Notes: generated by a model from the letters alone, not told the origin. 64,000 bases of DNA from Zobellia uliginosa (GCF_018860745.1 NZ_JAHKPY010000012.1:496001-560000); one strand, 5' to 3'; numbered from the stretch's first letter, positions 51,239 to 60,882 are shown. Numbers and translations: made by a program.

Positions 51239-52951
51239 ATGAAACTCAATTATCTTCTTATAGCCCTTGTCTTTCTGAACCTCTCGCCTATATGCGCGCA
51301 GAAAACACCAGAACCTAAAACGAAGAAAAAGAAAGCCAGTGAAATGGTCATAGAAAGAGAACGACCTGCGGAATGGAGTAAGCTTGTTTTGGGTGGACGT
51401 TTTATGGACCGTTTTCTACCCATGCCCGATCTGGGAGGTATGACCTCCGGTACTTGGGGGGCACCCGGTGTAACCCCCAGAGATATCAACAATGGGGTGG
51501 AGAGTCCGCTTTGGTCTTATTGGGGCGGAAATACCCTATTGGAGCAGGAAGATGGCAAGTATCATCTCTTTGTCTGCCGATGGCCCGAAAATGCAGAGAA
51601 AGGCCATATGGCTTATCATGACAGCCGGGTTGTTCATGGGGTTTCAAAATCTCCTTTCGGCCCTTTCAGAATTGCCCGAGAAGTTGGTCATGGACACAAC
51701 CCTACTTGGTATAAAACGAAGAAAGGTAGATACGTTCTTTATGTCATTGACAAGTATTATGTTGCGCAACATATTAATGGTCCATGGAAAGAAGGGCAAT
51801 TTGAGTTTGACAAGCGAGATAGAGAAACCTCTAGCGCCCATAATTTTATGCACAACTGCACTTTCGCTCAACGTGAAGACGGCACATTTTTAATGGTGAA
51901 TAGGCATGGGTATTCATGGTTTAGTAAAGATGGTCTCACCACATGGAATATGGTTGGGGAGAAATCTGGGTATCCGCCAGTAGAAGGCAAATATGAAGAT
52001 CCTGTTATTTGGAAAGACAACATACAATACCACATGATCGTAAACGATTGGCTGGGCAGAATTGCTTGGTACTTGCGTTCAAAAGATGGTGTAGATTGGA
52101 AGGTAGAACCGGGTGAAGCTTATGTACCGGGAATCTCAATTCATGAAAACGGCAAAAAAGAAGACTGGCACAAATATGAACGTATCCGAATGCTACAAGA
52201 TGAAAAAGGGCGAGCTATTGCCGCCAACTTTGCCGTTATTGACACTTTAAAATACGAAGACCTGCCCAATGACAACCACAGTTCCAAACTAATTGTCGTT
52301 CCATTGATAAAGGATAAGTTACTAACCCTCTTGAACGAGAATAAAATCTCTCCAAAAACAAAAGAGATTCGAGTAAAAATAGAAGCTGAAAGCGATTTTA
52401 ATCCACAAACAGATATAGACTTAAACTCATTACGTTTTGGGGCTTCAGAAAAAGTAAACTTCGGAAATGGAAGTAAAATAACACGAACCGAAAAACTGGG
52501 CAAGGACCTCATTCTCATTTTCAATGGAAAAGGCAATGGGCTCACGGAAGACAACTTTGCCGGAAAACTAATTGGTAAAGACAAAAACGGAAAATTACTT
52601 TTTGGATACACCCGTTTGCCGGAAGTTGAATACGTCCAACCCATTCTCTCCGCCAGAGCTCCAACCTTTACAAAAACATCAGAAGGTTATACCGTTGAAG
52701 TGAAAGTAGAAAACTTTGGCCAAGTTGCCTCTACGGAGACGGAAATCAATATTACCCTACTAGAGAATGGGAACGAGAAGAATTTGGCATCGGGAAAGGT
52801 TCGACCTTTAAAACCGTTTCAAGAAGTAATGGTATCTCTTCCCTGTACAATAAAACTACAAAAAGGGAGTACCTATACTTTAAAAAGCACCCTTCTACCC
52901 CAAGGTGACCAACCTGTAAATTTTACCAAAACCATTACCCTACAAGAATAA
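51239..52951 (+). CDS. Exported beta-propeller glycosidase-like protein, family not assigned
   Basis: The 570-residue protein has a signal peptide (LLIALVFLNLSPICA). An N-terminal domain (about 45-370) shows repeating five-bladed-propeller elements, such as GKYHLFVCRWPENAEKGHM, KKGRYVLYVIDKYYVAQHI, GTFLMVNRHGYSWFSKDG and YEDPVIWKDNIQYHMIVND. The layout resembles GH43/GH117-like enzymes: acidic residues precede each blade, and YEDP is a GH43-like signature. A C-terminal beta domain (about 400-570) looks like a CARDB or Ig-type module. I cannot place it in a known family from motifs. It lies among sulfatases and glycosidases with 38- and 7-base gaps, so it very probably acts on the same glycan. 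Confidence 0.7.
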   Translation: MKLNYLLIALVFLNLSPICAQKTPEPKTKKKKASEMVIERERPAEWSKLVLGGRFMDRFLPMPDLGGMTSGTWGAPGVTPRDINNGVESPLWSYWGGNTLLEQEDGKYHLFVCRWPENAEKGHMAYHDSRVVHGVSKSPFGPFRIAREVGHGHNPTWYKTKKGRYVLYVIDKYYVAQHINGPWKEGQFEFDKRDRETSSAHNFMHNCTFAQREDGTFLMVNRHGYSWFSKDGLTTWNMVGEKSGYPPVEGKYEDPVIWKDNIQYHMIVNDWLGRIAWYLRSKDGVDWKVEPGEAYVPGISIHENGKKEDWHKYERIRMLQDEKGRAIAANFAVIDTLKYEDLPNDNHSSKLIVVPLIKDKLLTLLNENKISPKTKEIRVKIEAESDFNPQTDIDLNSLRFGASEKVNFGNGSKITRTEKLGKDLILIFNGKGNGLTEDNFAGKLIGKDKNGKLLFGYTRLPEVEYVQPILSARAPTFTKTSEGYTVEVKVENFGQVASTETEINITLLENGNEKNLASGKVRPLKPFQEVMVSLPCTIKLQKGSTYTLKSTLLPQGDQPVNFTKTITLQE

Positions 52952-52958
52952 TATCAAC

Positions 52959-54398
52959 ATGAGCAACAGAAGGAATTTTATAAAAAAGGCAGGTATGGGC
53001 GCCGCCCTAGCAGGAGTTTCAGGTCCGTTAGCAGTACATGCCGCTTCCTCTCATTTTGAGGTATCCAATAAAACGGGTAAAAATGAAGGTGAACAAATAA
53101 AAATAAAAGTTACAAAACCCCTATTTTGCCCGTACCATAGTATTGGCGATGGAGCACTAAAAGGTGGTGATGCCTATTACTTTCAAAGTGATGCTTTTTC
53201 CCACAATCCATTTACTATTCCGGCCAGTGGCATGAGCGGTTCGCCCGTAATTCGTGATGCTGCAGGTAAATTCGTTGGCTTTATGACCACGTTTGGTTAT
53301 GAAGATTCTACGTTTAGTTTTGATGGAAAGGAAACCTTGACCATCAATGTTCCCAATGGCCAAGAACTTTTTGTGGATGAAGGCGGAGATGGTGAAAAAG
53401 CCTGGAAGACCTACAACACCAAAATGATGGAACGGCTAAATATTCAGCCTTATAAAGTTTATCCTCATTTTTGGGCAGATGTGGAATATTGTACTTGGGT
53501 AGAACAGAAAATACAATCTAATGTTCCCAAAGGACATTTCAATATATTAAATCACGATTTTGTAGCGAAGTACTTAGATAAAATAGTTGAATACGGCTAT
53601 CCTAAGGGAAAAATGACATTAGACCATGGTTGGGGACAATTTCCTGATGGCTCTCTAAATTCCGGTTATGGTTCCTGGAGTCCAGACCCCAAGAAATTTC
53701 CCGATTTCCATAAGACCATGGACCTTATTAATGAGAAAGGATTTACTCCAGGATTGTGGATTGGCTTCCCTAAAATTCATGCTGCTAGTACGGCTGCACA
53801 GAACAATCCTAATTTATTGGGTGCCTTCAGGGCCGAGGGCAAAACCCAATACGATAAAGGAGTACGCTGGCTGAACCCAAAATCCGATATTTTTGAATAT
53901 GCCTCAGAAACCATCTATCGTTTTCATCAAATGGGGGTCCGAAAGTTTAAAATTGACATGTCATACAACACAAAATCAGACATGTTACACATACACAAAG
54001 AACTTTATAAAGCTGCAAAAGGTATTGACGAAACCATTGAAATGGAATTTCATGTGCCCGATATTTTCTTTACCAAGTTTACCGATGTTACCCGAACCAA
54101 TGATGTTTGGCTCAATGATAAGTACGATTGGCCTGCCCGTGTAAAAACACATTATGAAATCTCATATAAATCTTCTCCGGGACGTGGTATCAATCTTGAC
54201 CATATTGGTGGAAATGCCGAAAAAGACATTACGGAAGAAAAATACCTACAACACCTAGAAATGTTTAAATCTAAAATTGGCTATCCTTTGGTTTCAGTTC
54301 TACCACATCACATCAGTCAAAAATGTGTTGATGAAACAGGTGATTATTTATGGGATTATGAAAAAGGATTAAGAAATATCATTTCTGATTTTTACTAG
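52959..54398 (+). CDS. Tat-exported GH31/GH36-like glycoside hydrolase
   Basis: The 479-residue protein begins with a twin-arginine signal (NRRNFIKKAGMGAALAGV). A beta domain and then a TIM barrel (about 190-470) follow. LDHGWGQFPDG near 220 and GFTPGLWIGFP near 263-273 are typical of the GH31/GH36 clan, and FKIDMSYNTKSDM near 329 holds the probable nucleophile aspartate. An acid/base residue is likely in EMEFHVPDIFF or further on. It could be an alpha-galactosidase or alpha-glycosidase acting on desulfated oligosaccharides. Tat export is unusual for this clan and agrees with Tat signals on three downstream proteins. Confidence 0.72.
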   Translation: MSNRRNFIKKAGMGAALAGVSGPLAVHAASSHFEVSNKTGKNEGEQIKIKVTKPLFCPYHSIGDGALKGGDAYYFQSDAFSHNPFTIPASGMSGSPVIRDAAGKFVGFMTTFGYEDSTFSFDGKETLTINVPNGQELFVDEGGDGEKAWKTYNTKMMERLNIQPYKVYPHFWADVEYCTWVEQKIQSNVPKGHFNILNHDFVAKYLDKIVEYGYPKGKMTLDHGWGQFPDGSLNSGYGSWSPDPKKFPDFHKTMDLINEKGFTPGLWIGFPKIHAASTAAQNNPNLLGAFRAEGKTQYDKGVRWLNPKSDIFEYASETIYRFHQMGVRKFKIDMSYNTKSDMLHIHKELYKAAKGIDETIEMEFHVPDIFFTKFTDVTRTNDVWLNDKYDWPARVKTHYEISYKSSPGRGINLDHIGGNAEKDITEEKYLQHLEMFKSKIGYPLVSVLPHHISQKCVDETGDYLWDYEKGLRNIISDFY

Positions 54399-54511
54399 TA
54401 AGCCCTGTAAAAGGCTAGTGATTTACAGAGAGAGACAAGAGATACACAGGTAAATACATCTTTTTAAGCTTTTTAAACTTCATTTGATGGTAGATTTAAA
54501 TAGCGGTTTCT

Positions 54512-56092
54512 ATGATTCACTGGTTTAAAAAAATTGGATTTTCTTTTTTACTCATTTTCCTTTTTACACTCGCATCTTGTGGTGGGAGTACCAAAAAAGA
54601 AAAAGTAGAAACTGTAGATAACCGTCCAAACGTTTTATGGATAACCATTGAAGACTGGAGTCCGGACTTATCCTGTTACGGCACAAAGGGTATCCACACA
54701 CCTAATGTAGACCAATTGGCCGCAGAAGGTATTCGCTATAACAAGGCATTTACAACCTCACCGGTCTGCTCTACATCACGTTCAGCAATGATGACCGGTT
54801 TTCACCAAAACTATATTCGTGCCAACCAACATCGCGAACACAATAAACAGCCATTACCTCATGGTATAAAACCCATTCCTAAACTGTTTGAAGAGGCTGG
54901 CTATTTCACCACGTTAATGAGCTGGAAGACAGATATGAACTTTCTTCCTGACACCAAAGAAGAGCTTTTCATGAATACCAATGATTGGACGGACCGCAAG
55001 CCTGGCCAACCATTCTTTGCTAGAATTACCTTTGGAGGCACCCACCGTTCTTGGAACCGTGACCCACAAAGACCTATTGACATAAAAGATGTGGAGCGTC
55101 CTCCCTATTATGCAGACACTCCTTTTATACGTCGTGATTGGGCCAATGGTCTAGAGCAAATGCAATTAGTAGACCGTGAAGTAGGCGCCTTGCTAAAACG
55201 ATTAGAAAACGAGGGATTGGCAAACAATACCATTGTCTTTTTTATTGGCGATCACGGCCGATGTCACATACGAGGCAAACAATTTTTGTACGATGGCGGT
55301 ACCCGAATTCCTATGATTATGAGATGGCCAGGGAGAATTGAACCCAAACAAATAAGTGAAGATATGGTCATGTCTATTGATATTGATGCAACCATCCTTG
55401 AAGCCGCTGGCATTACCCCTCCGGTTCCACTTCACGGCAAAAACCTTTTAGGGGATGACATTAAAAACCGAAAATACACTTTTGCCGCCCGAGATAAAAT
55501 GGACGAGACCCATGATGCCATGCGTTCCATTCGTTCTAAAGACTATAAGCTTATTCTGAATTTAATGCCCGAGAGGCCCTATTTGCAATACAACCAGTAC
55601 AAAGAAAACGCATACCCCGTACTAGCAGAAATGGGCATTATGTACCTAAAAGGAGAACTTAATCCTGCACAAGCAGCCTTCTTTTCCCCCGTAAAACCTG
55701 AAATTGAGCTATATGATCTACGAAATGATACATATGAGGTAGACAATGTAGCAGATAACCCCGAATATAGCTCTGTGAAAAAAGAGCTACTGGCCGAACT
55801 TCAAAACTGGCGCACCAACGTCATTGAAGATGAAGGTGTGAGTGATGAATTTAGGGCCGTTGGCGTTTTTCCCGATAAGAATCCATTTTCAACAGTGGAC
55901 GAATGGGTAGCCAAAAACCAAAAAAATTACGATTTCAACCGTATAGGCTGGCCTGCATGGTATCCTACAAAAACGCTTCAAGAATGGCAAAAGGCCCGCA
56001 ACAAATGGGAACCTTACGCTATGAGAGGAGCTTCTGAAAATATACCTCGTCCTGAAATTGGCATTATCAAAAAGAAGAAAAAACAGAATTAA
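54512..56092 (+). CDS. S1-type sulfatase lipoprotein with a variant CSTSR catalytic motif
   Basis: The 526-residue enzyme has a lipoprotein signal (FLFTLASC, Cys near 22) and the core RPNVLWITIEDWSPDLSCYG. The catalytic cysteine motif is CSTSRSAMMTGFHQNY near residue 86. The usual Pro after C-x is Thr here, while the Arg is kept. FFIGDHGRCHIRGKQ near 245 contains the second metal site. It is preceded by a 113-base gap, the largest in the operon, without a clear terminator. It probably removes a further sulfate group, but formylglycine conversion at CSTSR is less certain than for the other three sulfatases. Confidence 0.85.
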   Translation: MIHWFKKIGFSFLLIFLFTLASCGGSTKKEKVETVDNRPNVLWITIEDWSPDLSCYGTKGIHTPNVDQLAAEGIRYNKAFTTSPVCSTSRSAMMTGFHQNYIRANQHREHNKQPLPHGIKPIPKLFEEAGYFTTLMSWKTDMNFLPDTKEELFMNTNDWTDRKPGQPFFARITFGGTHRSWNRDPQRPIDIKDVERPPYYADTPFIRRDWANGLEQMQLVDREVGALLKRLENEGLANNTIVFFIGDHGRCHIRGKQFLYDGGTRIPMIMRWPGRIEPKQISEDMVMSIDIDATILEAAGITPPVPLHGKNLLGDDIKNRKYTFAARDKMDETHDAMRSIRSKDYKLILNLMPERPYLQYNQYKENAYPVLAEMGIMYLKGELNPAQAAFFSPVKPEIELYDLRNDTYEVDNVADNPEYSSVKKELLAELQNWRTNVIEDEGVSDEFRAVGVFPDKNPFSTVDEWVAKNQKNYDFNRIGWPAWYPTKTLQEWQKARNKWEPYAMRGASENIPRPEIGIIKKKKKQN

Positions 56093-56106
56093 AGCCAAAA
56101 TTCAGA

Positions 56107-57609
56107 ATGACAACAAAAATTAAACTTGTACAAAAAGTAGCTATCGCCTTTATATTTTTTACGGGGATAACCGCATTACACGCTCAACTTAAACCGAAAA
56201 AATTTCAGCCCGAGTGGGAATCTATCCGAGAGGGCTATGAAATTCCCGAATGGTTCCGCGATGCTAAATTTGGCATCTTCCTTCACTGGGGACCTTATGC
56301 CGTACCCGCCTACAGTAGCGAAAAATACCCAAGAGGTATTTATGATAAAAAATGGTCAAAAGGAGGGAAAAAGCCATATACCTATCATCGTGAATATTAT
56401 GGGGAACCTTCAAAATTCGGGTACAAAGATTTTATACCTGATTTTAAGGCAGAAAAATTTGATGCGGATGAGTGGGCTAAATTATTTAAAAATGCAGGGG
56501 CTCGTTATGTAGTGCCAGTTGCAGAGCATCATGACGGGTATGCTATGTACGCCTCCAACCACACCCGCTGGAACGTTAAAGATACAGGACCAAAGAAAGA
56601 TGTAATGCGCATGTTGTCCGAAGCTGTAAAGAAAAACGATATGAAATTTGGGGTGTCTTCCCATTTTGCGCGCCACCGCGTATATTACCGTAAGGATGAC
56701 CCAACTTGGGACACTAATGACCCTAGGTTTTATGACCTCTATGGTGAACCAATAGGTAATGACACCTTACCCACCAAAAAATTCCTAAATCTTTGGTGGA
56801 ACCGTACTACGGATATCATTGACAACTATGAACCCGATTTATTATGGTTCGATTTTGGGTTGGACAAACCTGGATTTGAAGTCGTGCACAAAGAAATACT
56901 CGCTTATTATTACAACAAAGGTGAAGAATGGAACAAGGGTGTTGTTTTTCAAGATAAAAACATGAGAAACAAATCTTTTCCGGAAGACCTGATTGTATTG
57001 GATATTGAGCGTGGGCGCATGGATGGTATTTACAAATATCCTTGGCAAACGGATACATCTATCGGTAAAATTTCGTGGGGTTATGTCTCCAATGAAGAAT
57101 ACAAAACCTCTAACTACCTTCTAGACGAGTTGATAGATATAGTAAGTAAAAACGGCTGTTTGTTACTGAACATTGGACCAAAAGCAGATGGTACTATTCC
57201 TAATGAAGCAAAGAACATATTAAACGAAATGGGCAAATGGCTAAGCCTTAATGGCGAAGCTGTTTATGACACCAGACCTTGGACCATCTTTGGAGAAGGC
57301 CCTACCAAAGTAGAAACAGGACATCATTCCGAAAAAAACAATAAAGAATCCGGACCTGAAGACTTTAGGTTTACCACCAAAGACGGAATTCTCTATGCAA
57401 CGGCTCTGGGTTGGCCTAAAGACGGGAAATTCAATATTAAATCGCTTGCAAAAAATAATCCGAACACATCAAAAAAAATAGCATCTGTAGAATTCATAAG
57501 CGGTAAAAACAGTATGAAGTGGAAACAAACTGGCAAAGGACTTTCTATTACCGTTACTGGTACAAAACCTTGCGAGGCCGCTTATGTCTTTCGGATAAAA
57601 CTGAATTAA
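56107..57609 (+). CDS. GH29 alpha-L-fucosidase, exported
   Basis: The 500-residue enzyme has a signal peptide (VAIAFIFFTGITALHA). It matches GH29: WFRDAKFGIFLHWGPYAVPAY near residues 49-69 (given in two parts), AGARYVVPVAEHHDGYAMY near 130-148 with the substrate histidines, and the nucleophile in DLLWFDFGLD near 241. NGCLLLNIGPKADGTIP follows near 348, then a C-terminal beta domain. It removes terminal alpha-L-fucose or alpha-L-galactose-type residues by retention. In a sulfatase-rich locus this suggests a sulfated fucan or a galactan with L-sugars. It starts 14 bases after the fourth sulfatase. Confidence 0.93.
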   Translation: MTTKIKLVQKVAIAFIFFTGITALHAQLKPKKFQPEWESIREGYEIPEWFRDAKFGIFLHWGPYAVPAYSSEKYPRGIYDKKWSKGGKKPYTYHREYYGEPSKFGYKDFIPDFKAEKFDADEWAKLFKNAGARYVVPVAEHHDGYAMYASNHTRWNVKDTGPKKDVMRMLSEAVKKNDMKFGVSSHFARHRVYYRKDDPTWDTNDPRFYDLYGEPIGNDTLPTKKFLNLWWNRTTDIIDNYEPDLLWFDFGLDKPGFEVVHKEILAYYYNKGEEWNKGVVFQDKNMRNKSFPEDLIVLDIERGRMDGIYKYPWQTDTSIGKISWGYVSNEEYKTSNYLLDELIDIVSKNGCLLLNIGPKADGTIPNEAKNILNEMGKWLSLNGEAVYDTRPWTIFGEGPTKVETGHHSEKNNKESGPEDFRFTTKDGILYATALGWPKDGKFNIKSLAKNNPNTSKKIASVEFISGKNSMKWKQTGKGLSITVTGTKPCEAAYVFRIKLN

Positions 57610-57642
57610 AAACAATCCAAACCTATTTTCAAAATATAGAAG

Positions 57643-59355
57643 ATGAGCAAATTTTATTTTAACGAAGAGCAAAGTTCCTATGACGCTATTGTTGTGGGTA
57701 CAGGTGTCAGCGGAGGCTGGGCTGCCAAAGAACTGTGTGAGAATGGGTTAAAGACCCTTATGCTGGAAAGAGGCAGAATGGTAGAGCACATTAAGGATTA
57801 TACCACTGCCCACATGGACGACTGGGACTTTAAACATGGTATGGAACTCTCTATTGAAGAAAAGGCAAAAAGACCCAAACAAAGTAGAACTAATAAAGGA
57901 AAAAGTGCAGATTCATACAAGTGGTTCGTAAATGACTTGGACCACCCTTACAATGAGACCAAACCTTTTAATTGGATGCGCGGTTATCACGTTGGTGGCC
58001 GTTCCATAACCTGGGGTAGACACAGTTACCGTTGGAGTGAAATTGATTTTGAAGCAAACAAGAATGATGGTCATGGTGTTGATTGGCCTATTCGCTATAA
58101 AGATATTGCTCCATGGTATGATAAAGTAGAAACCTATATTGGAGTTTCTGGTGAAAAAATGGGGCTTAGACAATTGCCTGATGGGCAGTTTCTCCCAATG
58201 ATGGAATTGAATTGTGTAGAGCAAAAATTTAGGGATAAAGTTTACGAAAATTTAGATGGACGAGTAGTTACTTCAGGTCGTATAGCCCACATAACAGGTG
58301 ACAAAGAATTTGAAGGGCGCACCAAATGTCAGTTTAGGAACCGTTGTTCAAGAGGGTGTCCGTTTGGAGGATATTTCAGTAGTAACTCATCTACGTTACC
58401 AGCTGCGGAACGAACAGGTAATCTAACCCTAAGGCCTGATTCTATCGTAACCGAAGTAATTTACGACCCCGACACTAAAAAAGCTGCAGGGGTAAAAGTC
58501 ATAGACCGCTTAACTAAGGAAGAATTTGTATTTAAGGCAAAGGTTATTTTCTTATGTGCATCGGCCATTGCATCGGCTTCTATTCTTATGCAATCAAAAT
58601 CTGACCGTTTTCCTAATGGGATGGGTAATGATTCCGATCAATTGGGCCGTAACATCATGGACCATCATTTAGGAGCTGGCGCTAACGGAAAATTTGACGG
58701 TTTTGATGATAAATATTACAAGGGAAGAAGGCCTGGCGGTGTGTATATTCCTCGTTTTAAGAATATAGATGCTAAATCTAAGAGCAAGGATTACCTACGT
58801 GGTTTTGGATACCAAGGAGGTGCAAGCCGTAAAAACTGGAAAGATTCCGTTGCAGAACTTACGATGGGTGCAGAGCTTAAAGAAGCAATTCTAAAACCAG
58901 GTGGCTGGACCATGGGCGTAGGTGGTTTTGGTGAAATTCTACCTTACCAAGACAATCGTATGACCTTAGACTATGACAATTTAGATGGTTGGGGCCTACC
59001 AACGGTAACCTTTGATGCTGAAATACGCGACAACGAATTTAAAATGCGCGAAGACATCGTAGTTCAAGCGGCAGAAATGTTGAAGCAAGCAGGAGCTAGA
59101 GATATCAAAACTAACAACAGCTCCTATAATATTGGCCATGGTATTCACGAAATGGGAACCGCACGTATGGGTAGAGACCCAAAAACATCAGTACTTAATG
59201 GTCATAACCAAGTGCACGAAGTACCAAATGTATACGTTACTGATGGCGCCTTTATGGCATCATCAAGCTGTGTCAACCCTTCATTGACTTACATGGCTTT
59301 TTCTGCAAGAGCAGCCAATCACGCCGCACAAGAACTTAAAAAAGGAAATATATAA
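57643..59355 (+). CDS. GMC-family oxidoreductase, candidate glycoside 3-dehydrogenase catalytic subunit
   Basis: The 570-residue flavoprotein begins with an FAD-binding motif YDAIVVGTGVSGGWAAKEL (about 13-31) and YHVGGRSITWGRHSYRW near 118-134. A Cys-rich loop, CQFRNRCSRGCPFGGYFS, lies near 228-245. The C-terminal GMC block has the catalytic His in GIHEMGTARMG near 501 and Asn in SSCVNPSLTYMAF near 545. It has no signal peptide of its own. It overlaps the next gene by one base, a Tat-signal gluconate-dehydrogenase-subunit-3-like partner that probably carries it across the membrane. This pairing is known from FAD-dependent sugar dehydrogenases, including glucoside 3-dehydrogenases. 3-Keto formation here is inference from the operon. 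Confidence 0.88.
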   Translation: MSKFYFNEEQSSYDAIVVGTGVSGGWAAKELCENGLKTLMLERGRMVEHIKDYTTAHMDDWDFKHGMELSIEEKAKRPKQSRTNKGKSADSYKWFVNDLDHPYNETKPFNWMRGYHVGGRSITWGRHSYRWSEIDFEANKNDGHGVDWPIRYKDIAPWYDKVETYIGVSGEKMGLRQLPDGQFLPMMELNCVEQKFRDKVYENLDGRVVTSGRIAHITGDKEFEGRTKCQFRNRCSRGCPFGGYFSSNSSTLPAAERTGNLTLRPDSIVTEVIYDPDTKKAAGVKVIDRLTKEEFVFKAKVIFLCASAIASASILMQSKSDRFPNGMGNDSDQLGRNIMDHHLGAGANGKFDGFDDKYYKGRRPGGVYIPRFKNIDAKSKSKDYLRGFGYQGGASRKNWKDSVAELTMGAELKEAILKPGGWTMGVGGFGEILPYQDNRMTLDYDNLDGWGLPTVTFDAEIRDNEFKMREDIVVQAAEMLKQAGARDIKTNNSSYNIGHGIHEMGTARMGRDPKTSVLNGHNQVHEVPNVYVTDGAFMASSSCVNPSLTYMAFSARAANHAAQELKKGNI

Positions 59356-59918
59356 TGGACAGGAGAAAAGCATTAATGCAGATAGGAATGTCTATGGGCT
59401 ACGTAGTAGCCGTACCAACATTCATGAGTGTTTTACAAAGTTGTAACGATAGTAAAACCAACACTTGGACACCCCAATTTTTAACTCCAGATGAAGGCGT
59501 TGTACTAATTGGCCTAATCGACAGTATTCTTCCAAAAACGGATACCCTTTCAGCATCGGAAGTTAACGTTCATATTTTTTTGGACAGCTTTGCCAACGAA
59601 GTGATGCCTCCAAAACAGCAAGACCAATTTAAGGCTACCTTAAACCAACTAGCAGCCAATGCACTAGAAAGCTCCAAAAAAGAGCGGATAAGCGATCTTA
59701 CCGCTACGGATCTTGCCCCTGAAATGAGAAAAGCATTGACCAATAAAAAAGCAAAGGGTGTACCCTTTGCCAAAAATATTCGTGATTTAACTATATGGGG
59801 GTATAAATGTACCGAGTATGTAGGCGAAGAGGTATTGGCCTATGATTCTATTCCTGGTCAATATATTCCATGCGGCGATTTAGATGAACTAACAGGAGGA
59901 AAAGCTTGGTCTATTTAA
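59355..59918 (+). CDS. Gluconate 2-dehydrogenase subunit 3-like protein (Tat carrier subunit)
   Basis: The 187-residue protein starts with a twin-arginine-like MDRRKALMQIGMSMGYVVAV, followed by a lipobox-like SVLQSC. FLTPDEGVVLIGLIDSILP near 42-60 and GVPFAKNIRDLTIWGYKCTEY near 135-155 are characteristic of the gluconate 2-dehydrogenase subunit 3 family. It acts as the small partner of the GMC oxidoreductase encoded just upstream and may provide membrane attachment. The start codon overlaps the last base of the GMC stop (TAATG), showing translational coupling. No cytochrome subunit is encoded nearby, so the electron acceptor is unknown. Confidence 0.88.
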   Translation: MDRRKALMQIGMSMGYVVAVPTFMSVLQSCNDSKTNTWTPQFLTPDEGVVLIGLIDSILPKTDTLSASEVNVHIFLDSFANEVMPPKQQDQFKATLNQLAANALESSKKERISDLTATDLAPEMRKALTNKKAKGVPFAKNIRDLTIWGYKCTEYVGEEVLAYDSIPGQYIPCGDLDELTGGKAWSI

Positions 59919-59964
59919 ACCAAGCTTTAATCCACAAGAACCTACCAAACAAAGAGAACGAAAA

Positions 59965-60882
59965 ATGAAAAGACGCAACTTCATACAAAAAACAGCATTA
60001 TCTACAGGAGCAATCTCAATGGGTTCAGGGTTATCCTATGCCTCTAATTTAGCTTCATCAAAAGATGCTCATAAATTCAATTTAAAATATGCTCCACATT
60101 TGGGCATGTTTGAAAACCACGTGGGCAAAGACCCTATTGACCAATTGAACTTTATGGCGGACCAAGGCTTTACGGCTTTTGAGGATAATAAAATGCGTAC
60201 CCGAGATGTAGCGCTACAGGAGAAAATGTCACAAACCATGCAGAAAAGAGGCATTGAAATGGGTGTTTTTGTCGCTGTCTTTTTAAAGGAAGGACATGTA
60301 GCTTCCGGCGACCCTGAAAAGCGAAAAGCCTTTTTAAAATACTGTAAAGAATCAGTAGAAGTTGCCAAACGTGTAAATGCGAAGTGGATGACGGTTGTAC
60401 CGGGAAATGTGGCTGCCAAAGTTAAGGAAGGATACCAAACTGCAAATGTAATTGAAACCTTAAAACAGGCTTCGGCAATTTTTGAGCCGCATAATCTTAC
60501 TATGGTGCTCGAACCTTTGAACTTTTTCAATCATCCCGGTGCTTTTTTAACGGATTCTCCACAAGCATATGAAATCTGCAAAGCTGTGGATACCCCTTCA
60601 TGTAAAATTCTTTTCGATATATATCATCAACAAATACAGGAAGGTAATCTCATTCCTAATATGAAAGCTTGTTGGGATGAAATAGCCTATATCCAAATTG
60701 GAGACAACCCGGGAAGAAATGAACCTACCACGGGAGAAATTAACTATTGGAATGTTCTAAAATTCATAAAGGAGAAAGGTTACAACGGCATTTTAGGCAT
60801 GGAACACGGCAATTCAAGACCTGATAGGGAAGGTGAACTAGCCGTTATAAATGCGTACAAAAAGGTGGATAGTTTTAAATAA
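59965..60882 (+). CDS. Tat-exported TIM-barrel isomerase/epimerase-like protein (hydroxypyruvate-isomerase-like)
   Basis: The 305-residue protein has a Tat signal (MKRRNFIQKTALSTGAISM), then a xylose-isomerase-like barrel (PF01261 type). Metal-binding residues are visible in MVLEPLN near 182 (Glu), KILFDIYHQQIQ near 214 (Asp, His), YIQIGDNPGRNEP (His replaced by Gln/Asp region) and GILGMEHGNS near 282 (Glu). Cytosolic relatives include hydroxypyruvate isomerase. Export is unusual and places it beside the exported oxidoreductase. In gut Bacteroides, exported proteins of this fold are part of 3-keto-glycoside cleavage, a role I think likely here but cannot prove. Confidence 0.82.
   Translation: MKRRNFIQKTALSTGAISMGSGLSYASNLASSKDAHKFNLKYAPHLGMFENHVGKDPIDQLNFMADQGFTAFEDNKMRTRDVALQEKMSQTMQKRGIEMGVFVAVFLKEGHVASGDPEKRKAFLKYCKESVEVAKRVNAKWMTVVPGNVAAKVKEGYQTANVIETLKQASAIFEPHNLTMVLEPLNFFNHPGAFLTDSPQAYEICKAVDTPSCKILFDIYHQQIQEGNLIPNMKACWDEIAYIQIGDNPGRNEPTTGEINYWNVLKFIKEKGYNGILGMEHGNSRPDREGELAVINAYKKVDSFK

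Noticed and set aside
52141-52644. A 167-codon minus-strand frame
   Set aside because: It is fully antisense to the propeller-protein gene and has low-complexity Ser/Phe/Pro content, as expected from the opposite strand of a Lys/Glu-rich coding region.
57643-59355. Choline dehydrogenase as the name for the GMC protein
   Set aside because: The adjacent gluconate-dehydrogenase-subunit-3-like gene and the glycan operon context fit a sugar or glycoside dehydrogenase better.
60069-60530. A 153-codon minus-strand frame
   Set aside because: It is antisense to the first isomerase-like gene, which has a Tat signal and clear metal-site motifs; the antisense product has no recognisable feature.
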